Shown: one piece after another, positions 43,882 to 52,644 of the stretch | Layout of the letters: every line of letters begins with the position of its first letter | How positions within the stretch are numbered: position 1 is the first letter of the stretch | Assembly (NCBI RefSeq): GCF_014841125.1 | Contig: NZ_JACYTQ010000010.1 | Coordinates: 93,815 to 157,814, forward strand | Direction: 5' to 3' | Length of the DNA: 64,000 bases | From: Echinicola arenosa | GTDB lineage: Bacteria > Bacteroidota > Bacteroidia > Cytophagales > Cyclobacteriaceae | Notes under the pieces: model-generated | Database searches by the model: none | The model's input: only the letters and a program-made list of their open reading frames with translations | Told to the model about the DNA's origin: nothing | Program-made: the position numbers and the translations under genes

Positions 43882-44514
43882 TTAGATACAGGGCTGGTTT
43901 ACAATCTTTTCCTTCAGGAAAATTGTTAGCATCTCCAGTCCTTTTTCAAAACTGTCATTATTGGGAATGATAAGATCTGCATCATGCTTAAAGGGGTCGA
44001 TGTACTTTTCATAAGTAGGCATCACATGTTTTTCATACCTGTAAAGTACATCGTCCAGGTCATATCCGCGCTCTACCTTATCGCGGACAATCCTTCTTTT
44101 GAGCTTGATATAGTCCTTGGCATCTATAAAGACCTTTAAGTCCAATAGGTTGGACAGTTCTGGTGAGTAAAGCACAAAAATTCCTTCCACCACTACGACA
44201 GGCGCCGGACAAAACTCCAGCATCTTAGGGGTTACTTTAGGGTTGTTAAAAGTATATTCCTGTCGAAAGACCTTTTCACCCATTTGAATTTTTTTGATGT
44301 CTGCCGCATAAGCCTGAAAGTCAAATGAATGAGGAGTGTCGTAGTTTTCAATGCCTTCATCATCCAAAGGCTGTTGTTCGATGGGCTTATAGTAGTTGTC
44401 TTGGGAGATCAGGCAAATCTCTTCCGGATCAAAAGATTGTAATAACCTGTTGAGAAATAAGGTCTTGCCAGAGGCACTTCCTCCTGTGATACCAACTATA
44501 TACGGTTTTCTCAT
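43882..44514 (-). CDS. udk: Uridine kinase
   Basis: 210 residues. Walker A GITGGSASGKT at residues 8-18, then LISQDNYYKPI, IENYDTPHSFDFQAYAADIK, VVVEGIFVLYSPEL and RRIVRDKVERGYDLDDVLYRYEKHVMPTYEKYIDPFKHDADLIIPN. It phosphorylates uridine and cytidine in pyrimidine salvage. rdgB is upstream on the same strand with a 36-bp gap, so they are likely co-transcribed. Confidence 0.94.
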   Translation of the reverse strand: MRKPYIVGITGGSASGKTLFLNRLLQSFDPEEICLISQDNYYKPIEQQPLDDEGIENYDTPHSFDFQAYAADIKKIQMGEKVFRQEYTFNNPKVTPKMLEFCPAPVVVVEGIFVLYSPELSNLLDLKVFIDAKDYIKLKRRIVRDKVERGYDLDDVLYRYEKHVMPTYEKYIDPFKHDADLIIPNNDSFEKGLEMLTIFLKEKIVNQPCI

Positions 44515-44550
44515 ATTCCTAATATATCAATTATTTGGAATCAATACCCT

Positions 44551-45129
44551 TTATTGGTAGCTGTTCAAGAAATGAATCAGCTTTCTGACGGCTTTGCCCC
44601 TGTGGCTGATGGCATTTTTTTCATCCATGCTGAGCTCGGCAAAGGTTTTTTTGTAACCTTCTGGAAGGAAAATCGGATCGTAACCAAATCCTCCCTCACC
44701 AGACCTTTCTGTAATAATTTCCCCTTTGGCAGTGCCTTCAAAACTATGTTCTTCACCATCCAAGATCAGGGCGATCACTGTCCTGAATTGGGCTTTTCTA
44801 TCAGAGGCTCCTTCTAAATTCTGAAGCAACAAGTCAACATTTCTGTCATCGCTGCGAGGCTCACCGGCATACCTGCCGGAATATACTCCCGGCGCACCGC
44901 TAAGTATCTCTACTTCCAGGCCTGTATCATCAGCGAAGCAGCTTACCCCATAGTTATCAAAGACATGTCTGGCTTTTTGAAAAGCATTAAAATCCAAAGT
45001 GTCTCCAGTTTCGGGGAGCTCTTCGTGGCATCCGATTTCTGCAAGTGATACAATGGTGAAGTCTTCGCCAAGTGCGGCTTTCACTTCTTCTATTTTTTTG
45101 GGATTGTTGGTTGCAAAACAGATTTTCAT
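44551..45129 (-). CDS. rdgB: Non-canonical purine NTP pyrophosphatase (ITPase/HAM1 family)
   Basis: 192 residues. It removes dITP and XTP from the nucleotide pool. Signatures: FATNNPKKIEEVKAAL, CFADDTGLEVEILSGAPGVYSGRYAGE, and GEGGFGYDPIFLPEGYKKTFAELSMDEKNAISHRGKAV. Standard length. Its -7 box lies 4 nt before the ATG. Confidence 0.95.
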   Translation of the reverse strand: MKICFATNNPKKIEEVKAALGEDFTIVSLAEIGCHEELPETGDTLDFNAFQKARHVFDNYGVSCFADDTGLEVEILSGAPGVYSGRYAGEPRSDDRNVDLLLQNLEGASDRKAQFRTVIALILDGEEHSFEGTAKGEIITERSGEGGFGYDPIFLPEGYKKTFAELSMDEKNAISHRGKAVRKLIHFLNSYQ

Positions 45130-45133
45130 ACTC

Positions 45134-45141
45134 CAAAAGTA
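45134..45141 (-). promoter_or_regulatory. -7 box 4 nt before the rdgB start codon (leaderless candidate)
   Basis: Minus strand TACTTTTG-GAGT-ATG. Confidence 0.55.
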
Positions 45142-45288
45142 AGCAAATTTTCCTGCTCATGAAGCTTGATAAATTGTAACGCGTTGCCGATTTAGATATT
45201 CTTAGTATTCATTTAATATTTTGGCTTTGCGAAAGGAGGTGAAATTGCTGTTATTAGTAGAATTGTTTTACCCAAAAGTTCAGAGGAA

Positions 45289-45861
45289 ATGAAGAAAATA
45301 ACCGTCTACTGTGGTTCCAATACCGGGAAAAACCCTGCCTATAAAGCTGGGGCAATTGCTTTGGCTGAGGAAATGATTTTACGAAAAATGGACTTGGTGT
45401 ATGGTGCTGGCAAGGTGGGCCTGATGGGAGTGATCGCCAATCAAATGCTGAGTGTGGGGAGAAATGTATATGGGATTATTCCACAAAAATTGGTGGACGT
45501 GGAAGTAGCCCATCAGGGTTGTACCGAATTGACGGTGGTAGAGACCATGAGGGACAGGAAGTGGCTGATGGCGGAACGCGGAGATGGTTTTGTGGCCATG
45601 CCGGGAGGCATTGGAACTTTGGAGGAGCTGTTTGAAATCATGACCTTAAATCAATTGGCCTATATCCAAAAACCCTTGGCCTTGTATAATGTGGAAGGGT
45701 ATTATGACAAACTTATTGACTTTTTATCCTTTGCTTCCGAAGAAGGTTTTTTAAAAGATGAGCAGAAAGAGCTCCTGATCATAAGTGATGATCCAGCAGA
45801 GATGCTGGACAAGATGGCTACCTATGAGCCTAAATATATTCCCAAGTGGGGATCAAATTAA
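45289..45861 (+). CDS. LOG-family nucleotide 5'-monophosphate phosphoribohydrolase
   Basis: 190 residues. TIGR00730/LOG-type: KKITVYCGSNTGKNPAYKAGAIALAEEM, LVYGAGKVGLMGVIANQML, ETMRDRKWLMAERGDGFVAMPGGIGTLEELFEIMTLNQL with the diagnostic PGGxGTxxE and RK motifs. It hydrolyses cytokinin riboside monophosphates or AMP-like nucleotides; the physiological substrate in bacteria is uncertain. A GAAAGGAGG stretch about 50 nt upstream is too distant to be its ribosome-binding site. Confidence 0.92.
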   Translation: MKKITVYCGSNTGKNPAYKAGAIALAEEMILRKMDLVYGAGKVGLMGVIANQMLSVGRNVYGIIPQKLVDVEVAHQGCTELTVVETMRDRKWLMAERGDGFVAMPGGIGTLEELFEIMTLNQLAYIQKPLALYNVEGYYDKLIDFLSFASEEGFLKDEQKELLIISDDPAEMLDKMATYEPKYIPKWGSN

Positions 45862-45866
45862 GATAC

Positions 45867-45903
45867 AACAATAAGGGGCGTATTCATTACACCCCTTATT
45901 GTT
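45867..45903. terminator. Bidirectional terminator between the LOG and msrC genes
   Basis: AACAATAAGGGG / CCCCTTATTGTT, a 12-bp perfect stem with 13-nt loop. Confidence 0.8.
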
Positions 45904-45912
45904 GAAAATTCC

Positions 45913-46395
45913 CTACAGGCACTTTTCTATAACTTTCATCAATTGCTCAAGATGTTTGGCATCCGTTTCATCAAAATCATTTAGCTGGTTGCTATCAATA
46001 TCCAGCACTAAGGCTACTTCTCCATCTTTTAAAGCAGGCAAAACAATTTCAGATTTGGAGGCGGAGCTGCAGGCAATATGACCCGGAAAAGCATCCACAT
46101 CCGGCACCAACTGGGTTTTACCCTCTTTCCAAGCGGCACCACAAACGCCTTTGCCTTTTGCAATTCGGGTACAGGCTATTGGCCCTTGGAATGGTCCAAG
46201 CACCAGCTGCTCTCCCTTGACGAGGTAAAAGCCCACCCAGAAAAAATCAAAGGCTTCCTTGAGGGCAGCACTGATATTGGCCAAGTTGGCGGTCAGGTCT
46301 TCCTCACCTGTGATCAAAGCTTCAATTTGGGGAAGCAAGGCTTCGTATTTTTCTGCCTTGTTAGCATTTTCAGGAAGAAATATGGATTCTGCCAT
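45913..46395 (-). CDS. msrC: Free methionine-(R)-sulfoxide reductase (GAF domain)
   Basis: 160 residues, a single GAF domain. Three conserved cysteines are present at the expected places: Cys75 in PIACTRIAKGKGVC, Cys85 in the same motif and Cys109 in GHIACSSASKSEIVLP. They form the resolving/active-site set of fRMsr. It reduces free Met-R-sulfoxide using thioredoxin. ribD is 30 bp further upstream on the same strand. Confidence 0.93.
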   Translation of the reverse strand: MAESIFLPENANKAEKYEALLPQIEALITGEEDLTANLANISAALKEAFDFFWVGFYLVKGEQLVLGPFQGPIACTRIAKGKGVCGAAWKEGKTQLVPDVDAFPGHIACSSASKSEIVLPALKDGEVALVLDIDSNQLNDFDETDAKHLEQLMKVIEKCL

Positions 46396-46424
46396 GGATG
46401 ATATGTTTTAGGTAAAATTAAATG

Positions 46425-47453
46425 TTAATGACCAGATTGATAAACTTCCAATTGATCATTCATAATTTGAAGGGTTTCCACTGGATTTTGCGCTAATCTA
46501 GGGGCAGGAATGCCACTTTCAAATCGGCTTTGGCCAGTAAACACCCGGGCCTCATCCCAAAGTTCACTTTGTATAAACTTTTGTAATAAAAAGGATCCTC
46601 CCTCAATGATCACACTTTGTACTTTCCTTTGATGAAGATCCTCCAACACATCTGCTACGGAAAAGTCTTTTTCCAATTTGACATAATCCAGATTTTCCTG
46701 TGACTCATTTTTGATCAGGTTATAGCAGACTGTTGGAATGCTTCTATCAAAAAGGGCCAGGTTAGCATCCAAGGTCAACTGCTTGTCCAATACAATCCGC
46801 AGCGGATCTTTCCCTTCCCAGTCCCTCACATTCAATTTTGGATTATCAAAATGGGCTGTTTTGGTGCCTACCATGATAGCATCTTCCTCCGCCCGCCACT
46901 TATGGACCAATTGTCTGCTATAGGAATTGGAGATCCATTTGCTATCATAGTTGGCCCTGGCTACGAAGCCATCTTGTGTTTGGGCCCACTTCAGGATGAC
47001 ATAGGGCCGTTGCTTTTCGATGGAAGTAAAAAAACGCTTGTTTTGGATTCTTGCTTCTTTTTCCATGACACCAGTGACAACCTCAATGCCAGCATCCCTG
47101 AGAATTTTGATGCCCTTACCACCCACTAGCGGATTACTGTCAAAGGCGGCGATCACCACCTTATTGACCTGTTTTTCCACTAGTAGGTTGGCACAGGGTG
47201 GTGTTTTTCCAAAATGTGCACAGGGCTCCAAGGTGACATAGACTGTCGCTTCTTTAAGTAAGCTTTGGTCAGCTACATCATGGACAGCATTGGGCTCCGC
47301 ATGAGGGCCGCCGTATTGTTGATGATAGCCTTCACCTATAATTCTGTCTTGATGGACGATTACACAGCCTACCATAGGATTAGGACTAACATGCCCTCTA
47401 CCCAACTCTGCCAACTCTAAGGCCCGCAACATATATGGATTAAAGTCCTTCAT
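46425..47453 (-). CDS. ribD: Bifunctional riboflavin biosynthesis deaminase/reductase
   Basis: 342 residues. An N-terminal cytidine-deaminase-like zinc domain with HAEPNAV (His51, Glu53) and EPCAHFGKTPPC (Cys78, Cys87), and a C-terminal DHFR-like reductase domain (PYVILKWAQTQDGFVA, VGTKTAHFDNPKLNVRDWEGKDPLRIVLD, SVIIEGGSFLLQKFI). It carries out the second and third steps of riboflavin synthesis. Upstream of msrC with a 29-bp gap. Confidence 0.95.
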   Translation of the reverse strand: MKDFNPYMLRALELAELGRGHVSPNPMVGCVIVHQDRIIGEGYHQQYGGPHAEPNAVHDVADQSLLKEATVYVTLEPCAHFGKTPPCANLLVEKQVNKVVIAAFDSNPLVGGKGIKILRDAGIEVVTGVMEKEARIQNKRFFTSIEKQRPYVILKWAQTQDGFVARANYDSKWISNSYSRQLVHKWRAEEDAIMVGTKTAHFDNPKLNVRDWEGKDPLRIVLDKQLTLDANLALFDRSIPTVCYNLIKNESQENLDYVKLEKDFSVADVLEDLHQRKVQSVIIEGGSFLLQKFIQSELWDEARVFTGQSRFESGIPAPRLAQNPVETLQIMNDQLEVYQSGH

Positions 47454-47475
47454 GTTTTAGCGTCAATTGAGTTTC

Positions 47476-48282
47476 CTAATCCTCATCAGGTGTGGGTAGA
47501 AGTATTGTCTCCATAGCTGATAAGGAATCTATTTTGGTAGTTACGGTGGTTAAGCTGTCCAAGTAAGGGGCTCTTGGGGAAATGTAAATGCTATAATCTC
47601 CAGCTTGCAAGCCATTGAAAAGAAATGCGCCGGAATCATCTGTATGCGTGGATATGGAATCTTCACCGATGATGGCATAAATGATCGGTTTCGCCTCAAT
47701 TGGTGTTACTTTGCCACTAATGGATGCTACAGCGCCCGTTTCAAATGACCTCATCACAGGGTCAAGCCAGAAGACATTTTCTTGCACGGGGTCTGCAATG
47801 ATGGACTTGCTCAGATCCATATCCAGTAGAATGTCATAAGACATGGCGCCGGAAAGCGAATAGTCGACATCAATGGTGGGTTCTTGGCTTTCGCTATTGA
47901 GCAAGGTCAAGGGGAGCTGTTCATCATCTTTAACCAAGTAATGGTCTTCTCCAAGAACCAATTTAATTTGGCTTATTTTGCCTAAAGGCAATTCAGAACG
48001 GCCTAATATCAATTGATTTCCATTGACAAGACTAGTCACATTGATGACATTGCTGGTTGGTACATAATCCAAGGGAATCCAATCTTTCGTTCCTGCGCTG
48101 TTTCCTCCTTGGATAAAAACTTCCACTCGCTCAATGTCTATCCAGGCCTGGTCAAAATCTCCGGGTGCATCGATCAGGTATATATTGATCAAGGCACTGT
48201 TTTCATTGGAAGAAGCATCCAGACATGAAAAAGTCAGGAATAGCATTGAAATGAAAAGTAAGGAGACGCTTTTGAATGACAT
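47476..48282 (-). CDS. DUF4382 lipoprotein (paralogue 1)
   Basis: 268 residues. Lipoprotein signal MSFKSVSLLFISMLFLTFSC (Cys20). A DUF4382 domain follows (ALINIYLIDAPGDFDQAWIDIERVEVFIQG, NGNQLILGRSELPLGKISQIKLVLGEDHYLVKDDEQLPLTLLNSES), then a carboxypeptidase-regulatory-like beta-sandwich (ASISGKVTPIEAKPIIYAIIGEDSISTHTDDSGAFLFNGLQAGDYSIYISP). Surface or periplasmic; function unknown. Tandem with a clear paralogue at 48488-49324. Confidence 0.78.
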   Translation of the reverse strand: MSFKSVSLLFISMLFLTFSCLDASSNENSALINIYLIDAPGDFDQAWIDIERVEVFIQGGNSAGTKDWIPLDYVPTSNVINVTSLVNGNQLILGRSELPLGKISQIKLVLGEDHYLVKDDEQLPLTLLNSESQEPTIDVDYSLSGAMSYDILLDMDLSKSIIADPVQENVFWLDPVMRSFETGAVASISGKVTPIEAKPIIYAIIGEDSISTHTDDSGAFLFNGLQAGDYSIYISPRAPYLDSLTTVTTKIDSLSAMETILLPTPDED

Positions 48283-48345
48283 TGCCTCGGTTTTTTAGTT
48301 CAGGTAAATAACGAAAAGCACATGGCTTTTGATTTAATTATTCCA

Positions 48346-48353
48346 CAAAAGTA
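48346..48353 (-). promoter_or_regulatory. Candidate -7 box for DUF4382 paralogue 1
   Basis: Minus strand TACTTTTG, 63 nt before ATG 48282. Confidence 0.4.
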
Positions 48354-48440
48354 ACCATTTCGAGTGGCAAATGACCATTGATGAATTCAAATTTTGAGGG
48401 CTTGAGATGTGGTAATCAAAATATACTGGAAAAGGCATGA

Positions 48441-48466
48441 AAAAAGGAGTCGAATAGACTCCTTTA
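48441..48466 (-). terminator. Terminator after DUF4382 paralogue 2
   Basis: AAAGGAGTC-gaata-GACTCCTTT, T-tract on the minus strand (TTTTTT). It separates the two paralogues into different transcripts. Confidence 0.85.
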
Positions 48467-48487
48467 AATGATAGACAGTCACTTGTC

Positions 48488-49324
48488 TTAGTTATTGATT
48501 TCTACTTCAATTTCTGCAGAAGTCTCTTCTAATTCTATGGGATCAAGTATCGTTACTTCTCCTTCTACGGCAGATACACTGAACAAAGTATCCGGCTCAT
48601 AGCCTTCTATTGGGTCGATGATAATGGTGTATTCTCCTGTTATCAATCCCCTCAGTGCATATGCACCGATGTCATCCGTATAAGTAGAAACAGTATCTTC
48701 TCCGATAATTCCATACACTGTTGATTTGGCTTCCAAGGGTAGTACTTGTCCTTCTATGGACGCGGACTCCTCGGCAACCACCCTCAATACGGGTTTAAGA
48801 ATATATTGACCAGAGTTTCCTGCTTCAACAATGGATTTGGCTGCATCAAAATCGATCACCAAATCGTACTGTATACCTGCCATTAATTCTTGATTCAGCT
48901 TAAGTTTCAATCCACTTTGTTGGGCACTTGGAGTAGTCAGAGGAATCTCCTCTCCATCCATTACCAAATAATTGTCATCTCCCAATAAAAGTCGGATTTG
49001 AGCAATTTCACCAGCTGGCACTTCTTCCGAACCAATAAAAGCTTCATTGCCGCCCACCAGGCTTAGGAGGTTTAGCTTGTCTTCATCAGCTTCATTGGGA
49101 ATGGAGATCCAAGCGGAATCATCATTCTCATTTTCATCATTGGTAAGGATTTCGACTCCCAGTACTTCGATCCAAACCTCGTCATAGTCTGCTGGCGCAT
49201 CAATCAAGGCAATATTTACCTGCGCACTTCCTTCCATGATGTCCTCATCTTCATTATTACAAGAGGCCAAAGCAAGTAATCCAGCGAGTCCAAAGAAATA
49301 GTTTTTGAATGGTAAAGTTTTCAT
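48488..49324 (-). CDS. DUF4382 lipoprotein (paralogue 2)
   Basis: 278 residues. Lipoprotein signal MKTLPFKNYFFGLAGLLALASC (Cys22) and the same layout as paralogue 1: DUF4382 (AQVNIALIDAPADYDEVWIEVLGVEI, GGNEAFIGSEEVPAGEIAQIRLLLGDDNYLVMDGEEIPLTTPS) and a beta-sandwich with KSTVYGIIGEDTVSTYTDDIGAYALRGLITGEYTIIIDP. It adds an acidic C-terminal tail. Its leader shares a 17-nt element with the gene at 43354-43782. Confidence 0.78.
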   Translation of the reverse strand: MKTLPFKNYFFGLAGLLALASCNNEDEDIMEGSAQVNIALIDAPADYDEVWIEVLGVEILTNDENENDDSAWISIPNEADEDKLNLLSLVGGNEAFIGSEEVPAGEIAQIRLLLGDDNYLVMDGEEIPLTTPSAQQSGLKLKLNQELMAGIQYDLVIDFDAAKSIVEAGNSGQYILKPVLRVVAEESASIEGQVLPLEAKSTVYGIIGEDTVSTYTDDIGAYALRGLITGEYTIIIDPIEGYEPDTLFSVSAVEGEVTILDPIELEETSAEIEVEINN

Positions 49325-49331
49325 TGTAACA

Positions 49332-49348
49332 AATAGTTGGTTTAGTTT
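49332..49348 (-). promoter_or_regulatory. Leader element shared with the 43782 gene (copy 2)
   Basis: Minus strand AAACTAAACCAACTATT, 7 nt before the start codon, identical to 43790-43806. Confidence 0.55.
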
Positions 49349-49519
49349 GGTCAGGCCAAAACAATTAGCATGCCACTTGAGGTGCCAGGCAATCTAACTT
49401 TCCTGTATTCTTATATGAATATTGTTTTTTCATACAAAAATTCTATTATTTACTTTTTTATTCAGTTTATTTCCGTAAAAATCCATTTGACCTAAATTTT
49501 TGTATATAAGGAATAATTA

Positions 49520-49548
49520 AAAAGGCAAACCTTGGAGGCTTGCCTTTC
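49520..49548 (-). terminator. Terminator after the CBM9-like gene
   Basis: Minus strand AAAGGCAAGCC-n5-GGTTTGCCTTT followed by TT; 11-bp stem with one G-T pair. Confidence 0.75.
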
Positions 49549-49589
49549 ATGAAGCGATGGTTTAGAATTGATCCGTGGGTATCGGAAGA

Positions 49590-50648
49590 CTACTTTTTCC
49601 AGATCCTGCTATCTTCGGTGATGTACCAGGTTCCCTCTGAATCAATGGAAGGGATAGAGATTTTGTAACGGGTAGCGCTTACTTCATATTGGAGCTGGTA
49701 TGCATCTAGGCTTTTGGAGGTGCCAAGTTCCGAGGTGGATGTGGCATATTTTCCGTTTTTTCGGAAATAGGCATTTTGAAGATGGAACACCTCTCTTAAT
49801 GCATCTTTCACGCTTTCATCTTTTTTTATTTGGAAAGCCACTTTTTCTTGGTCAACCGGACTTTTGGCGAATTGAAGGTACCCCCAGTATTCCGGTAAAT
49901 GCATATTGATATGTCCTTGCGGAGACCAGACCCAATTGTACTCCGGAAAGTTTTTTCCGGTTTCTGGATTGATCTTTTTCGCATATTTATCGCCTTGGGC
50001 TTCCAACTGCCACTGGACACGGGAGAAATTAATGCGCCACTGGTCACCATCTCTTGGAACTGTTGCATTGGGGCCACGTTGGGAAAGTGCCTCAAATGGA
50101 ATGGCCATTTCTACCACCCATGACTGGTCTTTATCGGAAGGGTCATTGATGGTGCCATTGAGTTGAATTCCTTTTTTGAAACCATTAATGTTCCAGCCAT
50201 TAATGGGAGAACCTCCATTTCTGTAAGGTTGGGTCATCATGAGATCCCATTCAGTGCCTAGGGCGTTGATCTCCAGTTCGTAGTAATGATGAGTGTCTCC
50301 GTCTGGATCAATAAAAACCTCAATGTCATTTTCATGAAAAATCACAGATTCACGTTTGGTGTAGGTGGCCCAAAGATCAGGCTCTTCCATCCAAACCGCG
50401 ATATAGAGATTTTTATCATCCCAGAGCATTTTCAATTTGGTGTCATAAAGTGGAGCAGGTTTTTTATCTCCTTCAATGTCTACAAATAGATCTGACCACT
50501 CTGCCGCTTGCCAATCCTCTTCTTGTAGCTTTCCGTCCATTTCCAAAGGGCCCGTCGTCTGATGTGCCACATAGTGTTTTCTGTTTGCTAAATCTTGGGC
50601 ACTCAGAATGCTTGGCGCCAAAATCAGTAGGAGAACTAACTTATTCAT
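49590..50648 (-). CDS. Secreted carbohydrate-binding family 9-like protein
   Basis: 352 residues from ATG 50648, chosen because it gives a clean signal peptide (MNKLVLLLILAPSILSAQ); a longer frame to 50675 would mask it. The mature protein is a CBM9-like/DOMON-type sandwich: GPLEMDGKLQEEDWQAAEWSDLFVDIEGDKKPAPLYDTKLKMLWDDKNLYIAVWMEEPDLWAT and VIFHENDIEVFIDPDGDTHHYYELEINALGTEWDLMM, which carries the acidic metal and sugar loops. Such proteins often attach to polysaccharides or act as ureide/xylan-binding modules; no catalytic domain is present. Confidence 0.8.
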   Translation of the reverse strand: MNKLVLLLILAPSILSAQDLANRKHYVAHQTTGPLEMDGKLQEEDWQAAEWSDLFVDIEGDKKPAPLYDTKLKMLWDDKNLYIAVWMEEPDLWATYTKRESVIFHENDIEVFIDPDGDTHHYYELEINALGTEWDLMMTQPYRNGGSPINGWNINGFKKGIQLNGTINDPSDKDQSWVVEMAIPFEALSQRGPNATVPRDGDQWRINFSRVQWQLEAQGDKYAKKINPETGKNFPEYNWVWSPQGHINMHLPEYWGYLQFAKSPVDQEKVAFQIKKDESVKDALREVFHLQNAYFRKNGKYATSTSELGTSKSLDAYQLQYEVSATRYKISIPSIDSEGTWYITEDSRIWKK

Positions 50649-50812
50649 ATGATTTAGTTGTAGGGTTTTATTCATTTTTGAAGGCGCTAATATATTTAAA
50701 TAAGCTTAATCCTTCATTGGTTTTTGATTCATTTACATCAACGGAGAAGGGGCTATAAGCAGAGTTAATTGATTTTATAGGTGATTTTGACAAGATTCTT
50801 ACTTTGGATCAT

Positions 50813-50820
50813 TAATTTTG
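50813..50820 (+). promoter_or_regulatory. -7 box 3 nt before the dgt start codon (leaderless candidate)
   Basis: TAATTTTG-GAC-ATGATG. Upstream TTG at 50787 has a long spacer. Confidence 0.55.
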
Positions 50821-50823
50821 GAC

Positions 50824-52170
50824 ATGATGAATTGGGAACAGCTGTTAAGAGCGGGTAGATCTGATCTGAAAAAGAAGACAGAAACTATCCCTGATCAATA
50901 TAGAAGTGAGTTTGAACGGGATTATGACCGGATTATTTTTTCTGCTCCATTTAGAAACCTGCAGGATAAAACGCAAGTATTTCCATTGCCGGAATTGGAT
51001 TTTGTGCACACCCGGCTTACCCATAGCTTGGAGGTTTCGAGTGTGGGAAGGTCTCTGGGAAAGTCAGCTGGAGAGTTTTTATTACAAAAATATCCCCAAC
51101 TGAGTGAAAAAGGAATAGGGTCCAGTGATATTGGTGCGATAGTAGCTGCTGCTGCCTTGACCCATGATATTGGCAACCCTCCTTTTGGACATTCAGGAGA
51201 AGATGCCATTTCTGACTTTTTTAAATTTCATCCCTGTGGAAATATCTGGAAAGACCATCTGCAAGAAGAGGAATGGGCGGACATGACCAGTTTTGAAGGC
51301 AATGCACAGGGGTTCCGAATGCTGCTGGAAAAAGATAATGGCTTACAGCTTTCTTTTGCCACATTGGCGGCATTTACAAAATACCCCAGGCCAGCACTGA
51401 TTACGAAAAGGGATAAAGCAAGAAGGAGCCAAAAGAAGTATGGTTTCTTTTCAGATCAAATACCACATTACAAGCGTTTGGCGGAACTGCTGGGGATTCC
51501 GTCATCAGGAAAAAACACTTGGTTTAGACATCCACTTGCCTTTTTGGTGGAGGCTGCTGACGATATTTGTTACAGCATTATTGACTTGGAAGATGGATGT
51601 ACCTTGGGCTTGGTCCAGCTGGAGGCTGTCGTGGATTTGCTGGCCAGGATAATCGGAGAGCGGTTTGATGAAGAAAAACTCAACTCCCTTAAATCCAAAG
51701 CACAGAAATTGGCGATTCTTAGGGCCATGGCCATTGGAAGATTGGTGGATGAAACGGTGGCAGCTTTTAGGGAACATGAAGAGGAAATGTTGACAGGTGA
51801 CTTTGATCAGGCATTGACTGATATCATTCCTTCTGCTCCAGTTTTGGAAGAAATCAGCCAACTGTCCGTGCAGAAAATATACCGATCCCAGCCAGTTTTG
51901 GAAAAGGAAGCCGCAGGCTTTCAGGTGCTGGAAGGGCTTTTAGAGGTGTTTTCAAAGGCGCTATTCAATAAGTATTTTGATGCGGCGCAGTTTTCTGGTA
52001 AAGATAAAAGTATCCTAAGATTACTGCCGGAAGAGTTCCAGCTGGACAAAGAAGTCCTGATGCCTTATTTACTTTTAAGAAATTTGATAGATTTTATTTC
52101 TGGCATGACTGACAAATATGCCTTGTCACTCTATCGCAAAGTGAAGGGGATATCTCTGCCAGGTGCCTAA
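50824..52170 (+). CDS. dgt: Deoxyguanosinetriphosphate triphosphohydrolase-like protein
   Basis: 449 residues from ATG 50824 (ATG 50827 is equally possible). HD-domain dNTPase: HTRLTHSLEVSSVGRSLG, LTHDIGNPPFGHSGEDAI with the HD metal ligands, then EGNAQGFRMLL, and ADDICYSIIDLEDG. It hydrolyses dNTPs to nucleosides and triphosphate, controlling pools; related enzymes also restrict phage. It lies alone, upstream of a 1.1-kb gene-poor gap. Confidence 0.92.
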   Translation: MMNWEQLLRAGRSDLKKKTETIPDQYRSEFERDYDRIIFSAPFRNLQDKTQVFPLPELDFVHTRLTHSLEVSSVGRSLGKSAGEFLLQKYPQLSEKGIGSSDIGAIVAAAALTHDIGNPPFGHSGEDAISDFFKFHPCGNIWKDHLQEEEWADMTSFEGNAQGFRMLLEKDNGLQLSFATLAAFTKYPRPALITKRDKARRSQKKYGFFSDQIPHYKRLAELLGIPSSGKNTWFRHPLAFLVEAADDICYSIIDLEDGCTLGLVQLEAVVDLLARIIGERFDEEKLNSLKSKAQKLAILRAMAIGRLVDETVAAFREHEEEMLTGDFDQALTDIIPSAPVLEEISQLSVQKIYRSQPVLEKEAAGFQVLEGLLEVFSKALFNKYFDAAQFSGKDKSILRLLPEEFQLDKEVLMPYLLLRNLIDFISGMTDKYALSLYRKVKGISLPGA

Positions 52171-52177
52171 AAAATAA

Positions 52178-52213
52178 GCCAAGGGAGCTGACTTGATGTC
52201 AGCAACCCTTGGC
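52178..52213 (+). terminator. Hairpin after dgt, possible terminator
   Basis: GCCAAGGG-ag-CTGAC-ttgat-GTCAG-caa-CCCTTGGC, an interrupted 13-bp stem just after dgt. It lacks a U-tract, so termination is not certain. Confidence 0.5.
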
Positions 52214-52548
52214 CATTGCGGTTGATTTAATATTTTGTTTTATTAGCTATTTTTATGCCAAACTTTTTATTTACAGGTTGTTAATTCTTATTGTGACAAA
52301 TTTTATTCTGTTTTTTAAGAGTTGTTTGTGCAGCCTGCTCCTAAGTGCAAGCCAACACAAACACACTAACAACTAACCCTAACAATCTAATCTTATGTTC
52401 TTGACCTTATGTTATATCGTTTTTCTAGTTAACCCATTGTTTTAGTTCTATATTTTGATAAAACTTATTATTTGAATTAATCTTTTAAAAACTGATAATT
52501 GAAAATGTTTTTTAGCAATTAAGTTTGTTTCCTAGGCTTTACTCTTCA

Positions 52549-52644
52549 TTTCTTTTCCTTAGATGAAAAGAAACGAAGCAAAGAAAAATCAAGACACAGC
52601 TAAAGCTTCTTCCCGCAAAGCCACCGCCGCCCCGCAGCTGTGTC
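52549..52644. repeat. Composite inverted repeat, probable interspersed element
   Basis: TTTCTTTTC (52549-52557) pairs with GAAAAGAAA (52565-52573). 20 nt downstream, GACACAGCT (52593-52601) pairs with AGCTGTGTC (52636-52644) across a GC-rich loop. A shorter relative of the first hairpin is at 34837-34863. Confidence 0.45.

Noticed and set aside
52395..52445. 16-codon frame after a secreted-protein-like leader
   Set aside because: Too short and without conserved context; more likely the start of a lost gene.
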